DNA of 64,000 bases, taken from NCBI RefSeq assembly GCF_039523035.1, contig NZ_BAAAEN010000025.1, positions 22,704 through 86,703 of the forward strand. Direction: 5' to 3'. The position numbers and the translations under genes are program-made. This DNA is from Pigmentiphaga daeguensis. Lineage in GTDB: Bacteria > Pseudomonadota > Gammaproteobacteria > Burkholderiales > Burkholderiaceae_B. Positions 60,272 through 64,000 of this stretch are shown here, in pieces; the stretch's first letter is position 1; each line of letters starts with the position of its first letter. Under the pieces are notes generated by a model, which made no database searches, was not told where the DNA came from, and was given only the letters and a program-made list of their open reading frames with translations.

Positions 60272-61381
60272 TCAGCCCTGCCCCGGGTGCACCACGGCCA
60301 TCCAGATCGGTTCGCTGCGATCGAGCATGACCCGCAGGGCCCGGTTCACCTCGGCCAGCGGGAAATGATGGGTGATCAGCGCATCGGCGTTCAGCCGGCC
60401 CGATGCCAGCAGTTCCAGCACGGCGTCGGTATCCGATCGCGTGCAGGCCCGGGTGCCGACGATCGTCCAGCACATCTGCATGGCTTCGGCCACCGTCAGC
60501 GACAGCGGCACGGCGTTGCCGCCCATGTGCACCAGCGTGCCGCCCAGCGCCAGCGCGCGCAGTGCCTGCATCGTGCCCGGGCCGCCCGGGAAATAGTCCA
60601 GCACGGCATCCGCGCCTCCCGGCAGCACCTCCCGCAGCCGGCGGGTCAGGCCCTGGCTCTCGGCCCAGTCGGGCGCCAGTTCGTCCAGCGCGACCAGCTC
60701 CACGGGCAGGTCGCCCGCCAGCGGCCGCAGCGCCTCCAGGCGTTCGCGCGACCGCGCCACCAGCACCAGGCTGCGCGCGCCGTAGAACCGCGCCAGCAGG
60801 ATGCTGGCCGTTCCCATGGTGCCGGTGGCCGCGGTGATGACCAGGCGCCCCGGCTCGGGAATGGCCGCGCACTTGAGCGCGCGCACGGCATTGGCCAGGT
60901 CGTGCACCTTGGCGCCGACGTCGAAGCCGACGTTGTCGGGCAGGGGGTCGACCAGCCAGTCCGGGGCGCGCGCATACTCGGCCAGGCCGCCGTCGTGATA
61001 GCGCGCGTAGAGCTCCAGCTTGCCGGTGCCGAACGCGGCGTGCCCGATCATGGCGGTCTCCGCGCACAGTTGCTGGCGGTCGGTGCGGCAATAGACGCAG
61101 TCGCCGCAGGACAGCATGGGATGCACCCGCACCCGCCGGCCGACCAGCGAGGCGTCGGCCTCGCGTCCCGCCGCGACGACCACGCCGGCGATCTCGTGGC
61201 CGGGCGTGGACGGCAGGTGCTTGAAGCGGCCGCGCTCGAGCAGCTTCATCATGCCGGGCGCGATGCCGGCGGACGCGACCTTGATCAGCACGTCCCGTGC
61301 GCCGGGCTCGGGCACCGGCACCCGCTCCAGCCGCAATTCGGTCGCGCCCTGGTGGGCGCGCGCGGCAAGCATGTCGCTCAT
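60272..61381 (-). CDS. Zinc-dependent medium-chain alcohol dehydrogenase
   Basis: 369 residues. GHEIAGVVVAAG near the N-terminus, the structural zinc cysteines in CGDCVYCRTDRQQLC, and a Rossmann region around ITAATGTMGTASILLARF, which differs from the plain GxGxxG. The catalytic-zinc Cys of classical ADHs seems replaced (SAGIAPGMMKL), so it may be zinc-poor or reductase-like. It lies 17 bp after the cupin gene in a leftward operon. Confidence 0.85.
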   Translation of the reverse strand: MSDMLAARAHQGATELRLERVPVPEPGARDVLIKVASAGIAPGMMKLLERGRFKHLPSTPGHEIAGVVVAAGREADASLVGRRVRVHPMLSCGDCVYCRTDRQQLCAETAMIGHAAFGTGKLELYARYHDGGLAEYARAPDWLVDPLPDNVGFDVGAKVHDLANAVRALKCAAIPEPGRLVITAATGTMGTASILLARFYGARSLVLVARSRERLEALRPLAGDLPVELVALDELAPDWAESQGLTRRLREVLPGGADAVLDYFPGGPGTMQALRALALGGTLVHMGGNAVPLSLTVAEAMQMCWTIVGTRACTRSDTDAVLELLASGRLNADALITHHFPLAEVNRALRVMLDRSEPIWMAVVHPGQG

Positions 61382-61398
61382 ATTGCTGTCCTTGTGTG

Positions 61399-62379
61399 TC
61401 AAGTCGGTTTTCCAGGGCGCAGCGCGTCGATTTCCGACGGCGTCATTCGCTCGGCCTGGCGGGCGCCTTGCGCCACCTGCGGGATGGGTTGGGTCGAGAC
61501 CAGCGACAGATGCGTGCTGGGCTCCGCGTGGATGCTGGCGAAGGCCACGGCGCGGGGAATGCGGACGAAGTCCCCGGGCGCCAGGCGCAGCACGCCCCGC
61601 TGGGTCACCAGCGTACGCGTACCCGAGACCTGATACTGGATCTCCTCGGCGTTGCGCAGCCGGCGATAGACGTGTCCGGTCGAGGCGGCGGCCGTGGTTC
61701 CGATCATGGCCGTGGGGCCGCGATACAGCCATTCGCTGCCCGATCCGATGCGCAGGACCTCCAGCCGCTCCTGTGTTTCATCGGCATGGGACAGCAGCAG
61801 CCGTTCGTCGATGGGAGACAGCGCCACGTCCTGGCCCGGGCCGGCCACGCCTTCGGTGACGAGCTCGTTCAGGGGCGCGGGCGACCAACCCGGAAACGGC
61901 GGGATCCTGGCCTCGGAGCGACGGTCCACCGCGCCCAGGCGCTCGACCGGACCTGGCACGTAGAACAGCAGGTGGATGTCGCGGCGGCCGTAGTTGTCGT
62001 GGGCCACGCCGTCGGGCAGCCGGGCGAACTCGCCCGGCGCCACGTCCACGCTGCCCAGTTCCGTCATGATGGTGCGGTCGCCGCACACCTGGAACGAGAT
62101 CTCGTCCACGCCGCAGTTGCGGTGGTAGAAAGGCTGGCGGGCATTCATCGTCTGCCACTCTATCCGCATGGCCGCGCTTTCGTAGACCCCGCGCGGGGGC
62201 ACGAAGGGCTGGTCCACGTACCCGGGGGGAAAATGCACCGCCTCGACGGGCGGGTACGCGCGGGGAGGGCGGCCGCCGCCCGGCAGGGGTTCGGCCAGCA
62301 GCAGTTCCTCGCGACGGCGCAGCACGCGGGGCGGCGCGTCGAAAGGAAATGCCTCCAGGTATTCAAGGACTTCGGGCAC
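61399..62379 (-). CDS. Cupin protein, homogentisate-1,2-dioxygenase-like
   Basis: 326 residues from a GTG with GGAG 6 nt upstream. Text resembling HmgA: FYHRNCGVDEISFQVCGDRT, VAPGEFARLPDGVAHDNY, HLLFYVPGP; a second cupin half includes YRRLRNAEEIQYQVSGTRTL and LAPGDFVRIPRAVA. It may be a ring-cleaving or related metal oxygenase; full metal ligation is not certain. It sits between the TAXI receptor and ADH genes. Confidence 0.72.
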   Translation of the reverse strand: MPEVLEYLEAFPFDAPPRVLRRREELLLAEPLPGGGRPPRAYPPVEAVHFPPGYVDQPFVPPRGVYESAAMRIEWQTMNARQPFYHRNCGVDEISFQVCGDRTIMTELGSVDVAPGEFARLPDGVAHDNYGRRDIHLLFYVPGPVERLGAVDRRSEARIPPFPGWSPAPLNELVTEGVAGPGQDVALSPIDERLLLSHADETQERLEVLRIGSGSEWLYRGPTAMIGTTAAASTGHVYRRLRNAEEIQYQVSGTRTLVTQRGVLRLAPGDFVRIPRAVAFASIHAEPSTHLSLVSTQPIPQVAQGARQAERMTPSEIDALRPGKPT

Positions 62380-62414
62380 GGCGGTCTCCTTCGGGGCGGG
62401 CGGGAACGAGCGGC

Positions 62415-63383
62415 TCAGGCCAGCAGCCCCGCCTCGCGGTAATAGCGTTGCGCGCCCGCATGCAGCGCGATGGACGGCCGGGCCATCCTGGCGGGATCGA
62501 TGGGATAGGACAGCGGACTGCGCTGCGGCGGCAGGTGGCGGTACTGGCGCTCGATGGCCTCGCGCGTCTCCACCAGGCACCAGGTCAGCAGATGCGCCAC
62601 CTCCTCGTCCATGTCGTCGCGCACCAGCACCAGGAAGTCCGAGAAGTCCAGGGCCTCCACCGGCGTCTCGAGATTCTTCCAGTAGCCTGCGGGCAGCGCG
62701 TTGGCCGGGAAGCCGTGATCGGCGCGCAGCCGGGCCAGGGCGGAAGGTTCCGCGGACAGCGGCACCGCCAGTCCGGACTCGACGATCCGCGCCCACCACG
62801 GCGTCATGATCGCTTCCTGCAGCACGCCGTCCACCTCTCCCGCCTCCATGCGCGCCAGGCTGTCGCGAGGATTGGTGTCCTCGACGTAGGATCCGCCCCA
62901 GGCCGCCAGCGTGGCCTCGTCGATGCCGTGGGCCGCCATGAACAGGCGGCTTATATAGCCGATGAAGTTGGTCCCGTCGTTGCGCGACGTGGCGATGCGC
63001 AGGGCCGGCCGGCGGCTGCGCAGTTCCTCGAAAGAACGGATGCCCAGGTCCGGGCGCAGCGCCAGCACCATGCGGTCGTTCTGCGGCAGCACCGCCAGCG
63101 AGCGCAGGTTGGGCGCGGCGCGTCCCTGGAAGATGGACTGGCCCGTCAGCGCGGCCGGCATCAGCATCGCCGGCGTCACCAGGCACAGGTCCACCTCGCC
63201 TTCCTGCACCAGGTCGATGGCCTCGATACCGCCGGCGCGTATGCTCCATATGGCCACGCGGCTGCGCGGGCCGGCGCGCTTGCAGAACTCCTCGCACAGC
63301 CAGGAGCAGATGCGGTGGAAGTTCGCCTGGCCCCAGTCGCCGACGAAGCGCAGGTGGTACGAGCGGGAAAGTGCGGGTTGCAT
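62415..63383 (-). CDS. TAXI-family solute-receptor-like protein without a signal peptide
   Basis: 322 residues. FVGDWGQANFHRICSWLCEEFCKRAG, IEAIDLVQEGEVDLCLVTPAML and PQNDRMVLALRPDLGIRSFEEL match the TAXI/NMT1-like periplasmic receptor fold used with TRAP transporters. The N-terminus (QPALSRSYHLRFVGD) enters the fold at once, with no hydrophobic leader and no upstream alternative. It is 10 bp after the Bug gene. It could act in the cytoplasm or be a non-exported decayed copy. Confidence 0.75.
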   Translation of the reverse strand: MQPALSRSYHLRFVGDWGQANFHRICSWLCEEFCKRAGPRSRVAIWSIRAGGIEAIDLVQEGEVDLCLVTPAMLMPAALTGQSIFQGRAAPNLRSLAVLPQNDRMVLALRPDLGIRSFEELRSRRPALRIATSRNDGTNFIGYISRLFMAAHGIDEATLAAWGGSYVEDTNPRDSLARMEAGEVDGVLQEAIMTPWWARIVESGLAVPLSAEPSALARLRADHGFPANALPAGYWKNLETPVEALDFSDFLVLVRDDMDEEVAHLLTWCLVETREAIERQYRHLPPQRSPLSYPIDPARMARPSIALHAGAQRYYREAGLLA

Positions 63384-63393
63384 GAAGGAACTC

Positions 63394-63921
63394 CTATTCG
63401 ACCTTGACGTGGGCGTCCTGGATCACCTTCGCCCAGAATGCATTCTGCTCGCGCACCAGTGCCCCGAAGGCCTGCTGGTTGCTGTCCACCGGCTCGAAGC
63501 CCAGTTCCAGCAGGCGGCTGCGGATCTCGGGACGCGCCAGCACCTTCTGCACCGAGGCGGCCATCTTCGCCGTCAGCGCGGCGGGCGTGCCGGCCGGCAC
63601 CAGCAGGCCGCCGAAGCCGACCACTTCGAACCCGCCGTAGCCCGACTCCTTCATGGTCGGAATGTCGGGACTGATGGGCGAGCGCGTCGAACCGGTGCTG
63701 GCAAGAATGCGCAGGGTGCCCGCCTGCACGTGCGGCAGCAGGTCGGAGTAGGACGCGAACACGCTGGAGATGCGCCCGGCCGCCACGTCCATCACCGCGG
63801 GCGGGATGCCGGTGTAGGGCACGTGCAGCATGTCGATGCCGGCCTGCTGCATCAGGATGACCATGTTCAGGTGCGGGGTGGAACCCTGGCCCGGGCTGGA
63901 GAAAGAGGTGGCGGCGGAAAT
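63394..63921 (-). pseudogene. Bug-family gene, 5' half removed by an insertion
   Basis: The C-terminal half is intact: SFSSPGQGSTPHLNMVI, VPYTGIPPAVMDVAAGRIS, AGTPAALTAKMAASVQ and NAFWAKVIQDAHVKVE. Going upstream the frame meets a stop (63922-63924) exactly where a base-composition change begins. The signal peptide and first lobe are absent from the window. It was the first gene of the leftward TAXI/cupin/ADH operon, so the insertion may also have cut off that operon's promoter. Confidence 0.82.
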
Positions 63922-64000
63922 TCAGACAGTCCGATAAGTGGAGAGCTCTGGGCCTGATCCGGCGATAATGCCGGTAAAGGAACCAGAGAGATGACCAAGA
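63921..64000 (+). mobile_element. Left end of a probable insertion sequence (partial)
   Basis: From about 63921 (TTCAGACAGTCCGATAAG) the DNA no longer fits the Bug gene and is less GC-rich. A rightward open frame starts at ATG 63991 (M-T-K, cut by the window end) with AAGGA 9 nt upstream, as in a transposase gene. The IS family cannot be named from 80 bp. Confidence 0.5.

Noticed and set aside
63921..64000. Assignment of the right-edge element to a named IS family
   Set aside because: Only one end and three codons of its gene are visible; no terminal repeat pair can be checked.

Overview
The window is very GC-rich, densely coding DNA with one dominant family, the Bug (TctC-like) periplasmic solute-binding proteins: eight intact copies and two broken ones. 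Together with seven LysR regulators, Gram-negative porin and PhoX genes, and near-continuous G/C at third codon positions, this points to an Alcaligenaceae beta-proteobacterium, most likely Bordetella or Achromobacter. This is inferred from gene content; no rRNA or tRNA gene is present to confirm it. Almost everything looks like chromosomal accessory catabolism of organic acids and aromatics, plus a few housekeeping genes (queC, malic enzyme).

Layout. 71-7215: a Bug gene, two divergent citrate-synthase-family genes (one carrying an N-terminal HTH), a fused SAM decarboxylase/spermidine synthase, then a leftward MarR / CnbZ-like / Bug set. 7277-16397: LysR divergent from HAD-Bug-DSD1-type PLP enzyme-RidA, then a leftward LysR-hydrolase-bicupin-Bug unit and another LysR. 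16495-20899: MFS-SDR pair, alpha/beta hydrolase, truncated Bug, LysR. 21031-29274: a long rightward set of flavin reductase, complete branched-chain-type ABC importer (SBP, two permeases, two ATPases), VOC protein, hydrolase and porin. 29305-32064: Bug and hydrolase divergent from LysR.

32071-40854 is the most coherent catabolic island: a leftward operon of D-tartrate-dehydratase-like enolase, PanE-like reductase, LeuCD-like dehydratase, Bug and LacI regulator. It diverges from pcaB and a pcaD-pcaC fusion across an 18-bp perfect palindrome. 41028-42887 is a Tat-lipoprotein PhoX. 43030-47345 holds a CoA ligase, a citryl-CoA-lyase-like protein, Bug and GntR, a plausible activate-and-cleave pathway.

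47696-54386: malic enzyme lacking the usual phosphotransacetylase domain, a hydroxyacid dehydrogenase, an Rpn-family nuclease with a strong internal translation start, queC with a tiny lipoprotein, and an Fsr-type MFS/AraC pair. 54399-64000: a decayed hydrolase, Bug, MBL hydrolase, LysR, LigB-type dioxygenase, DoxX, LysR, and a leftward Bug-TAXI-cupin-dehydrogenase operon. The Bug gene of that operon is cut at the right edge by what looks like an insertion sequence.

The best candidates for something new are the Rpn gene with its in-frame internal start, the tartrate-type/LeuCD/LacI island with its operator, the HTH-citrate-synthase pair with a shared palindromic control region, and the CoA ligase/citryl-lyase-like operon.
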